DNA of 64,000 nt, from positions 45,472 through 109,471 of the forward strand of contig MGPC01000038.1 of the NCBI GenBank assembly GCA_001797315.1. Reading direction: 5' to 3'. The translations under genes and the position numbers were made by a program. Of this stretch, positions 17,221 to 24,001 are shown one piece after another. This DNA is from Curvibacter sp. GWA2_64_110 (GTDB taxonomy: Bacteria > Pseudomonadota > Gammaproteobacteria > Burkholderiales > Burkholderiaceae_C). The notes under the pieces were generated by a model that saw only the letters and a list, made by a program, of their open reading frames with translations, was not told the origin of the DNA and made no database searches. Each line of letters starts with the position of its first letter. Position 1 is the first letter of the stretch.

Positions 17221-17574
17221 ATGCAGACCCTGCGCCGCGCCCATTTCCTTGCCCGCTTCGTGCTGGTGTGGTTCGCGCTGTCCATCGGGGTGGCGATCGC
17301 TTCGCCCATCGTCAAGCCGCAGGCCATGGCGCTGATCTGCTCCGGCGCCGGCGTCGTCAAGCTGGTGCAGACCGACGATGGCGTACCCGCCCCTTCCGGC
17401 CACACGCTGGACTGCCCGCTGTGCATGATCAGCAGCGCACCGCCGCCGGTGGTGCGCCTGCAGGTCGAGCCGCAACAGCCGCTGGCACACGCCCTGCAGC
17501 CCATTGCGGCGGCGCACATCGCCGGCCGCACCGCCGCGCCGCTGCCGGCCCGCGGGCCGCCCTCTCTCTCCTGA
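17221..17574 (+). CDS. DUF2946 protein, copper-cluster associated
   Basis: A 117-residue exported protein: an N-terminal membrane/signal segment (residues about 10-28) followed by a short domain with Cys at 40 and a CPLC pair near 65-68. DUF2946 proteins are often found beside TonB receptors and copper genes, and the same arrangement is seen here (TonB receptor, YcnI, PCuAC downstream). A copper-binding periplasmic role is inferred from this context. The ATG lies close to a CATAAT box, so the leader would be very short. Confidence 0.75.
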   Translation: MQTLRRAHFLARFVLVWFALSIGVAIASPIVKPQAMALICSGAGVVKLVQTDDGVPAPSGHTLDCPLCMISSAPPPVVRLQVEPQQPLAHALQPIAAAHIAGRTAAPLPARGPPSLS

Positions 17575-17630
17575 GCTATCAAAACCATAGCGCCTGACGC
17601 CCGTTTCTCAGGGGCTGACGGCTTGTTTTG
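17575..17630 (+). repeat. Dispersed element R1, copy 3 (intergenic)
   Basis: This copy starts one base after the DUF2946 stop codon: GCTATC...ATAGC (17 bases), then GCCTGACGC (9), then the CAGGGGCTGA block and a T-rich end. It is the only copy found outside a gene. Confidence 0.85.
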
Positions 17631-17653
17631 TTCGTTCTCCGGAGAGTTTTTCC

Positions 17654-19960
17654 ATGCGGAATTCCCGCTGGCCCATGGTCTGCGCCATGGCCTTGCCCGT
17701 TGCTTTTCAGGCAGGAGCACAAACCGAATCGTCCAACGGCAGCCCGACGGCGGCCGAGGTGCTCGTCAAGTCGCTGGGCATCGTCACCATCAACAGCGGC
17801 CAGCCGACCTCGTTGCCGACGCAGATCCCCACCACCATTGAGGGCGTGGCGCGCGAGCAGATCGAGGAGACCGTCAACGCGACCGACAGCGAAGATGCGA
17901 TCAAGTATTTCCCCAGCCTGCTGGTGCGCAAGCGCTACATCGGCGACTACAACCATGCCGTGTTGTCCAGCCGCGCCTCGGGCACCGGCAATAGCGCGCG
18001 TTCGGCGGTCTACGCCGACGGCATCCTGCTGTCGAACTACCTCGGCAACGGTGCCACCTACGCGCCGCGCTGGGGGCTGGTGACGCCGGAGGAGATCGAG
18101 CGTGTCGACGTGATGTACGGCCCGTTCTCGGCCGCCTACCCGGGCAACTCGGTCGGCGCCGTGGTGGACTACGTGACGCGCATGCCGACCCGGTTTGAAG
18201 GCCACGCCAAGGCCAACGCCTTCACGCAGAACTTCAGCCTGTACAACACCAACGAGACCTACAGCGGCAACCAGGCCAGCGCCTCGCTGGGTAGCCGACA
18301 CGGCGACTGGTCGTGGTGGGTAAACCTCAACCATACCGACAGCGCCGGCCAGCCGCTGGTGTTCGCCACCAAGCTGGTGACGGCCACCGGCGGTGCGGGC
18401 ACCACGCCCGTCACAGGTGCCGTGCTGACGCCTAACAATTACGGCGTCAACAACTACATTCTGGGCACCAACACCCAGTACCACACGGTCCAGGATCATG
18501 CCAAGATCAAGGTCGCCTACGACCTGTCGCCGACGCTGCGCGCCAGTTACACCCTGGGTTACTGGGCCAACACCTCGGATGGCAATCCGCAAACCTATCT
18601 GCGCGATGCCGCCGGCAACCCGGTCTACTACGGCAACGTCAAGATCAACGGCCAGAACTACAACATCAACGGCGCCTTCAATGCCTCGCGCGAAAGCCTG
18701 GCGCATGTGATGCATGGCCTTTCGGTCAAGAGCCACACCCAGGGCGAGTGGGATGGGGAGCTGGCGGCCAGCCTTTACGACTACGGCCGCGACCAGCTGC
18801 GGGCGACCACCCTGTCCACCACCAGCGGCCTGAGCGGTGGTGCCGGCACCATCACCGACCAGAACGGCACCGGCTGGAGCACTGTTGCAGCCAAGGGCAC
18901 CTGGCGTCCCCAGGGCATGCAGGGGGCGCATATCGTGGACTTCGGGTTCCAGCAGGAGAACTACCAGCTGCGCATTCTCAAGTCCAACATCGCGGGTAAC
19001 TGGTTGACCGACGGCGCCGGCACGCTCAACAGCGATGTGGGCGGCAAGACGCAGACGCAAAGCATCTACGGACAGGACACCTGGCGTCTGGCCCCCCGGT
19101 GGAAAACCGTGCTCGGTGCCCGCGTGGAGAACTGGCGCGCCAGCGGCGGCTATACCCGCCTCAGCGGCTCGACCCCGGTGGATTACGACAGCCGCAACGA
19201 GACCTTTGTGTCGCCCAAGGCGGCGCTGGCCTACCAGTGGTCAGGCCACACCGTGCTCAAGGGTTCGGTGGGGCGGGCGGTACGCATGCCGACGGTGCAG
19301 GAGCTGTATGGCGCCACCTCCAACGCCAACCTGTCCTTCGTCAACGACCCCAATCTGCGGCCCGAGAAATCCGTGACGACAGAACTCTCCCTGGAACGCG
19401 ACCTGGGCCATGGCTTGTTGCGCCTGACGGTGTTCAACGAGGACGTGACGGATTCGCTGTATTCCCAGCTCATTCCCGGCTCTACCACCACCTCACGGGT
19501 GCAGAACGTGGATGCCATCAACACCAAGGGCGTGGAAGTGGCCTACCAGGGCAACGATGTGCTCGCCAAGGGGCTGGATTTCTCCGGCAGCATCACCTAT
19601 GCCGACTCGCGCATCGTGAGCAACCCGGCATTGCCTTCCAGCATTGGCAAATACCAGCCACGCGTGCCGGTGTGGCGCGCCACGGCGCTGACGACTTACC
19701 GCTTTGACGAGCAACTGAGTGCATCGCTGGGTATTCGCTACAGCGGCGACCAGTATTCACAGCTCGACAACGCCGACGTCAACGGCTTTGCCTACATGGG
19801 CGCCAGCCGCTACCTGATCGTCGATCTGCGCACGCGTTACCGCATCAGCCGCAAGGCGGTGGCCGCGTTCGGCATCGACAACCTGACGAACGAGGCGTAC
19901 TGGAACTTCCACCCCTACCCGAAACGCACCTATGTGGCCGAACTCAAGTACGACTTCTGA
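17654..19960 (+). CDS. TonB-dependent outer membrane receptor, probable copper receptor
   Basis: A 768-residue outer membrane receptor. It has a signal peptide (residues 1 to about 22, ending FQAGA), a plug domain with EEIERVDVMYGPFSAAYPGNSVGAVVDYVTR near residues 150-175, and a 22-strand-type barrel ending with an aromatic residue (YVAELKYDF). The downstream YcnI and PCuAC genes and upstream DUF2946 make copper or a copper chelate the likely ligand; a siderophore-type ligand remains possible. Ribosome site GGAGAG precedes the ATG. It is probably cotranscribed with ycnI, 23 bases downstream. Confidence 0.85.
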   Translation: MRNSRWPMVCAMALPVAFQAGAQTESSNGSPTAAEVLVKSLGIVTINSGQPTSLPTQIPTTIEGVAREQIEETVNATDSEDAIKYFPSLLVRKRYIGDYNHAVLSSRASGTGNSARSAVYADGILLSNYLGNGATYAPRWGLVTPEEIERVDVMYGPFSAAYPGNSVGAVVDYVTRMPTRFEGHAKANAFTQNFSLYNTNETYSGNQASASLGSRHGDWSWWVNLNHTDSAGQPLVFATKLVTATGGAGTTPVTGAVLTPNNYGVNNYILGTNTQYHTVQDHAKIKVAYDLSPTLRASYTLGYWANTSDGNPQTYLRDAAGNPVYYGNVKINGQNYNINGAFNASRESLAHVMHGLSVKSHTQGEWDGELAASLYDYGRDQLRATTLSTTSGLSGGAGTITDQNGTGWSTVAAKGTWRPQGMQGAHIVDFGFQQENYQLRILKSNIAGNWLTDGAGTLNSDVGGKTQTQSIYGQDTWRLAPRWKTVLGARVENWRASGGYTRLSGSTPVDYDSRNETFVSPKAALAYQWSGHTVLKGSVGRAVRMPTVQELYGATSNANLSFVNDPNLRPEKSVTTELSLERDLGHGLLRLTVFNEDVTDSLYSQLIPGSTTTSRVQNVDAINTKGVEVAYQGNDVLAKGLDFSGSITYADSRIVSNPALPSSIGKYQPRVPVWRATALTTYRFDEQLSASLGIRYSGDQYSQLDNADVNGFAYMGASRYLIVDLRTRYRISRKAVAAFGIDNLTNEAYWNFHPYPKRTYVAELKYDF

Positions 19961-19983
19961 CCAATACCCAAGAAAGGATCATC

Positions 19984-20526
19984 ATGACATTTGCTTCTAA
20001 ATTGATAGCGTTTGGCGCCCTGTTTGCGGCGGCGCAGGCCGGTTTTACCCATGTGGTTCTGGAGGATCAGGCCGCCCTGGCTGGCAGCAGCTACAAGGCG
20101 GTGCTGCGCGTCGGCCACGGTTGTGCCGGCGCGCCCACCAGCACCATCCGCGTGCTGCTGCCGGCCGGCTTCCAGGGCGCCAAGCCCATGCCCAAGGCGG
20201 GCTGGACCTTGAGCACCCGCAGCGAAAAACTGCCCCAGCCCTACACCAGCCACGGCAAGACCGTGAGTGAGGACGTGGTCGAGATCACCTGGACGGCCGT
20301 CAGCAAGGACAGCTGGCTGGCCGATGCCTGGTATGACGAGTTCGCGCTGCGCGGGACCTTGCCGGCCAGCGCCGGCCCGCTGTGGTTCAAGGTGCTGCAG
20401 GGCTGCGAGCCGGGCCGCCTTGACTGGGTCGAGGTACCGGCCCAGGGCACGTCGACAAAGGGCCTGAAAGCCCCGGCGGCGCTGCTGGAAGTCATTCCTT
20501 CCGGTCCCGCCGCCCACGCACATTGA
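19984..20526 (+). CDS. YcnI-family (DUF1775) copper-binding periplasmic protein
   Basis: A 180-residue exported protein of the YcnI/DUF1775 family. The signal peptide covers about residues 1-22. His 23 comes just after it, and in Bacillus YcnI a mature N-terminal His forms the copper site, so cleavage directly before THVVLED or HVVLED would fit. The usual DUF1775 blocks PAGFQGAKPMPKAGW, VEITW and DEFALRG follow. It lies between the TonB receptor and PCuAC and probably handles periplasmic copper. The signal peptide codons overlap element R1 copy 4. Confidence 0.85.
   Translation: MTFASKLIAFGALFAAAQAGFTHVVLEDQAALAGSSYKAVLRVGHGCAGAPTSTIRVLLPAGFQGAKPMPKAGWTLSTRSEKLPQPYTSHGKTVSEDVVEITWTAVSKDSWLADAWYDEFALRGTLPASAGPLWFKVLQGCEPGRLDWVEVPAQGTSTKGLKAPAALLEVIPSGPAAHAH
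19993..20048 (+). repeat. Dispersed element R1, copy 4 (signal peptide of ycnI-like gene)
   Basis: GCTTCT...ATAGC (17 bases), GTTTGGCGC (9), a G-rich block with GCGGGCGC-like sequence, then GCCGGTTTT. The element covers codons 4 to 22, the whole signal peptide. It is more diverged than copies 2, 3 and 6. Confidence 0.6.
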
Positions 20527-20577
20527 GGCGCCATCGATATTCCCAACTGCTACAGTTTTTTAACCCAGGAGAAAACC

Positions 20578-21069
20578 ATGAAATTCAAAGCTCAAGTTCA
20601 AGCACTCGTCGCTACCCTCGCCCTGACAGGCAGCGCCCTTTACGCCCAGACCGTGGAGGTCAAGGACGCCTGGGTGCGCAGCACCGTGCAGGGCCAGAAG
20701 GCCACCGGTGCTTTCATGAAGCTCACCGCCAAGGACGGCGCCAAGCTGGTCGGCGGTGCGTCGCCGGTGGCCGGCGTGGTCGAGGTGCACGAAATGAAGA
20801 TGGAGGGCGACGTCATGAAGATGCGCGCCATGACGGCGCTGGACCTGCCGGCCGGCAAGACGGTCGAGCTCAAGTCCGGCGGCTACCACGTGATGTTGCT
20901 TGATCTGAAAACGGCGCTGAAGAAAGACAGCACCGTGCCGTTGACCCTGGTGTTCAAGGACGGCAAGGGCGTGGAGAGCAAGGTCGAGCTGCAGTTGCCG
21001 GTGAGCACCAGCGCGCCGGGTGGCCATGGCGCCGGCATGGCCGAGCATGGCCAGGGCATGAAGCATTGA
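20578..21069 (+). CDS. Copper chaperone PCuAC
   Basis: A 163-residue periplasmic chaperone that binds Cu(I) and can deliver it to cytochrome oxidase. After a signal peptide (to about residue 23), the full H-X10-M-X21-H-X-M motif is present: His 71, Met 82, His 104, Met 106. A His/Met-rich tail (GGHGAGMAEHGQGMKH) may add a second copper site, as in related proteins. It is the last gene of the DUF2946-TonB-YcnI-PCuAC cluster, and repeat R2 begins right after its stop. Confidence 0.93.
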   Translation: MKFKAQVQALVATLALTGSALYAQTVEVKDAWVRSTVQGQKATGAFMKLTAKDGAKLVGGASPVAGVVEVHEMKMEGDVMKMRAMTALDLPAGKTVELKSGGYHVMLLDLKTALKKDSTVPLTLVFKDGKGVESKVELQLPVSTSAPGGHGAGMAEHGQGMKH

Positions 21070-21070
21070 T

Positions 21071-21155
21071 GGGGTGACCCCCCTGAGGCGCTGCCGCGCC
21101 TTCCCCCCAGGGGGGCAACGCCAGTGGCCCGGCGGAGCCGGTTCCACGGCGTTTC
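21071..21155 (+). repeat. Intergenic repeat R2, copy 2 (right of copper cluster)
   Basis: This copy starts one base after the PCuAC stop codon, in the same orientation as copy 1. It shares the core of about 42 bases and the C-rich upstream part. The two copies lie about 4 kb apart and exactly bracket the copper genes. Confidence 0.85.
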
Positions 21156-21190
21156 GCGGTTCTGGTTTCCGCAGTTGAATGGCCCCAGCG

Positions 21191-21859
21191 CTACAGGCCC
21201 AGCAGGTTGCGCCGCACGTGCAGCAGGTGCTCGCGCGTGTGCGCCAGCGCCGTGGCCAGGTCGCGCTCGCGCAGCGCGGCCACCAATGCGCGGTGCTCGC
21301 GCTGGTAGGCGGCGCGCCGTTCGGGCGTGACGCTCTTGCGCTTGAGCATGCCCCATTCGCCCTGGGCGCGCGCCTGGTTCATCAGGCGGAACACGGTGTC
21401 GATGAAGCTGTTGTGCGCCGCTTCCGCAATCACCTCGTGCAGCAGCCCGTCCCAGTGTTCGAACTCGTCGAGCGTGCCGGCCTGCTCGGCCTGGGTGCAG
21501 CACTGTTCCATGCGGGCGAAGTCGGCCGGCGTGGCGTTGCGCACCACCAGTTCCACGATGGCCGGCTCCAGCGCCATGCGTGCCTCCATCAATTCAGCCG
21601 GACTGGTGCTGGCCAGCGGTGCGCTGCCCAGCGCCGGCAGCAGGCCGGGCGCCTGCTCGGTGACGTAGGTGCCGCTGCCCACCGTCTGCGAGATCAGGCC
21701 GGCGTCCTTGAGTTGCGCCAGCACGCGGCGCACGGCCGAGCGTCCCATGCCGAACTGCTCGCACAGCGCGCGCTCGGTCGGAATGCGGTGGCCGGCGCGC
21801 CAGGTGCCGGACTTCAGCTTGTCGAGGATGTTTTCACGCAGCAGGGCAGACGAGTCCAT
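21191..21859 (-). CDS. GntR-family regulator, FadR subfamily (FCD domain)
   Basis: A 222-residue regulator. It has an N-terminal winged helix (residues about 5-70, with IPTERALCEQFGMGRSAVRRVLAQL) and a C-terminal FCD ligand domain whose metal-site residues would be the Asp and two or three His of DGLLHEVIAEAAHN and EHLLHV. It is divergent from an FAH hydrolase gene and a Bug receptor, and the 180-base gap holds two copies of a 17-base motif, so control of those two genes is likely. A hydroxy or keto acid effector is inferred from the FCD type. Confidence 0.88.
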   Translation of the reverse strand: MDSSALLRENILDKLKSGTWRAGHRIPTERALCEQFGMGRSAVRRVLAQLKDAGLISQTVGSGTYVTEQAPGLLPALGSAPLASTSPAELMEARMALEPAIVELVVRNATPADFARMEQCCTQAEQAGTLDEFEHWDGLLHEVIAEAAHNSFIDTVFRLMNQARAQGEWGMLKRKSVTPERRAAYQREHRALVAALRERDLATALAHTREHLLHVRRNLLGL

Positions 21860-21905
21860 GGGGGCAGGGCGGTGGCTTGGATGGGCAATGGTAGCAAATT
21901 ATCGG

Positions 21906-21922
21906 ACCAAATCAAACCAATT
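21906..21922 (+). promoter_or_regulatory. Candidate GntR operator, site 1
   Basis: ACCAAATCAAACCAATT, matching site 2 at 14 of 17 positions and lying 78 bases upstream of it in the divergent gap. Confidence 0.45.
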
Positions 21923-21949
21923 TGCCAAACAAACTACGTATTTTCCACC

Positions 21950-21979
21950 GTGACAGAGTGATATCGAGGTGTCTATAAT
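21950..21979 (+). promoter_or_regulatory. Sigma-70 promoter for the FAH-Bug operon
   Basis: GTGACA (5 of 6 to the -35 consensus), an 18-base spacer and a perfect TATAAT at 21974-21979. Transcription would start near 21986, inside operator site 2. Confidence 0.65.
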
Positions 21980-21983
21980 TTTC

Positions 21984-22000
21984 ACCAAGATAAACCAATT
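21984..22000 (+). promoter_or_regulatory. Candidate GntR operator, site 2
   Basis: ACCAAGATAAACCAATT overlaps the expected transcription start of the FAH gene, a position that fits repression. Confidence 0.45.
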
Positions 22001-22042
22001 GCAACCAATGTGGGTTTGCATTTTTCTGTTTCAGGAGTTCGC

Positions 22043-22924
22043 ATGAAGATCGCACGTGTGGAAAAAGCCGGCCGGGTGCACCTGGCCCTGGTGGATGAAG
22101 CCAAGCAGGAAGTCGCCCTGGTCGGCGGTGCGCTGGCCAGCCACCCCAACCCGGTGCTGGCCGTGATCGAGCAGGGCGTGAGCGCCCCGCAGCTGCAGGC
22201 CAGCGTCACCGAGCGCGTGCCGATGACGCAGGTCAGGTTCCTGGCGCCGCTCTCCGCCTTCCTGCGCAACCCGTTTGCGGTCGGCAAGAACTACCACGAG
22301 CATGCGCTCGAATTCGACAAGAGCGGCTTCAATGCCACCAGCGGCGCCGCTTCGGCCATTCCGCAGTACCCGCAGATCTTCACCAAGGCCACGCTCACGC
22401 TCAACGGCCCGACCGACCCGATCCGCTTCAACCCCAAGCACACGCAGTCGGTGGACTACGAGGGCGAGATCGGTGTCGTCATCGGCACGACCTGCCGCAA
22501 CGTCAGCAAGGCCGACGCCATGAAACACGTCTGGGGTTTTGTCGCCACCAACGACGTCACCGCGCGCGACCTGCAGAAGAACCACGCCCAGTGGTTCCTC
22601 GGCAAGTCGCTCGACGGCTTCTGCCCCATGGGCCCCTGGATCACCACCACCGACGAAGCACCCACCGACATGCGCATGCAGACCTGGGTCAACGGCGAGC
22701 AGCGCCAGAGCGCCCACATCTCGCAGCTCATCTTCGACGTGCCGACCCTGATCGAGACCATGTCCGCCGCCATGACGCTGCTGCCCGGTGATGTGATCCT
22801 CACCGGCACCTCGGTCGGCGTGGGCGTGGGCTTCAACCCGCCGAAGTTCCTGCGCCACGGCGACGTGGTGCGCGTGGCCATCACTGGCCTGGGCGAACTC
22901 AACAACCCTGTTGAAGAGATCTGA
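22043..22924 (+). CDS. Fumarylacetoacetate hydrolase family protein
   Basis: A 293-residue FAH-fold enzyme. The catalytic core shows NYHEHALEFDKSG, VDYEGEIGVVIG (two metal-binding acidic residues), GFVATNDVTARDLQ and LTGTSVGVGVG. This pattern is close to 2-hydroxyhepta-2,4-diene-dioate isomerases and ureidoglycolate or 2,4-diketo acid hydrolases, so it acts on a diketo or hydroxy-dienoic acid. ATG 22043 has an AGGAG site 6 bases upstream. It is followed 48 bases later by a Bug receptor, and both lie under the GntR regulator. Confidence 0.88.
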   Translation: MKIARVEKAGRVHLALVDEAKQEVALVGGALASHPNPVLAVIEQGVSAPQLQASVTERVPMTQVRFLAPLSAFLRNPFAVGKNYHEHALEFDKSGFNATSGAASAIPQYPQIFTKATLTLNGPTDPIRFNPKHTQSVDYEGEIGVVIGTTCRNVSKADAMKHVWGFVATNDVTARDLQKNHAQWFLGKSLDGFCPMGPWITTTDEAPTDMRMQTWVNGEQRQSAHISQLIFDVPTLIETMSAAMTLLPGDVILTGTSVGVGVGFNPPKFLRHGDVVRVAITGLGELNNPVEEI

Positions 22925-22972
22925 CACCGGCGCGCGACCGGTGCCCCTGAACAACAACCCGAGGAGACAATC

Positions 22973-23950
22973 ATGACCCAACGCCGTGAATTCCTGCAAC
23001 TGAGCGCGGCTGCGCTGGCGGCCGTCGGCCTGCCCGTGCTGGCGCAGGACGACTACCCGAACAAGCCCATCAGCCTGCTGGTGCCGTTCCCGCCCGGCGG
23101 CGTGGCCGATACCGTGGGCCGGCCGGTGGCCGAAGCCATGGGCCGCGCGCTCAAGCAATCGGTGATCGTGGAGAACAAGGGTGGTGCCGGCGGCGGCATC
23201 GGCATGGCGCAGGTGGCCAAGTCCCGCGCCGATGGCTACAGCCTGCTGATGGCGCTGTCCTCCATCGTGGTGCTGCCCGAGGCCGACAAGGTGCTCAAGC
23301 GCGCCCCCATGTTCACGCTCGACCAGCTCAAGCCGGTGGCGCGTTTCACCGCCGACCCGACCGCGCTGGTGGTGCGTGCCGACAGCCCGTGGAAGACCTA
23401 CAAGGACTTCATGGCGGCAGTGAAAGCCAAACCCGGTGCCATCACCTTCGGCTCTTCGGGCAATTACGGCACCATGCATGTGCCGATGGAGCAGCTCAAG
23501 GTCGCCACTAACAGCTTCATGCTGCACGTGCCCTACACCGGCGCGGGCCCTGCCGTGCTGGCCCTGCTGGGCGGCCAGGTCGATGCCTTGGCCACCGGCC
23601 CGTCGAGCGTGATGCAGCACGTGCGTGCCGGCAAGCTGCGGGTGCTGGCGCACTGGGGCGAAGGCCGGCTGGCCGCGCTGCCCGAGGTGCCGAGTTTCAA
23701 GGAGCTGGGTGTGCCGATCAGCTATTCGCAGTGGGCCGGTTTGTTCGTGCCCGCCGGCACACCGGACGCCGTGGTGGCCCGGCTGCGCCAGGCCGCGAAG
23801 GCGGCGTCCGAAGACGCGCGCGCCAAACAGGCGCTGGCCGCGGCCGGTACGTCCTTCCAGTACCAGGATGCGCCCGAGTTCGAGCGTTTCGTGCAAGCCG
23901 ATGCGCGCAGCATGACCGCGCTGGTGCAGCGCATCGGCCGCATGGAGTAG
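22973..23950 (+). CDS. Bug-family substrate-binding protein with Tat-like signal
   Basis: A 325-residue periplasmic receptor. The N-terminus QRREFLQLSAAALAAVG resembles a twin-arginine signal, and cleavage near VLAQ is expected. The Bug hallmark follows as VPFPPGGVADTVGRPVA and VENKGGAGGG. It lies directly after the FAH hydrolase and probably captures the acid that the hydrolase breaks down. No tctAB permease genes are adjacent. A GAGGAG ribosome site precedes the ATG. Confidence 0.9.
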   Translation: MTQRREFLQLSAAALAAVGLPVLAQDDYPNKPISLLVPFPPGGVADTVGRPVAEAMGRALKQSVIVENKGGAGGGIGMAQVAKSRADGYSLLMALSSIVVLPEADKVLKRAPMFTLDQLKPVARFTADPTALVVRADSPWKTYKDFMAAVKAKPGAITFGSSGNYGTMHVPMEQLKVATNSFMLHVPYTGAGPAVLALLGGQVDALATGPSSVMQHVRAGKLRVLAHWGEGRLAALPEVPSFKELGVPISYSQWAGLFVPAGTPDAVVARLRQAAKAASEDARAKQALAAAGTSFQYQDAPEFERFVQADARSMTALVQRIGRME

Positions 23951-24001
23951 GGAATGAACTAACATCCGACTCGACCTCTAAAAATATGAGTGGAGTCGGA
24001 T

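Noticed and set aside
17579..19060. Long minus-strand open frame opposite the TonB receptor
   Set aside because: Composition of a shadow frame; the plus-strand receptor has a signal peptide, plug and barrel end.
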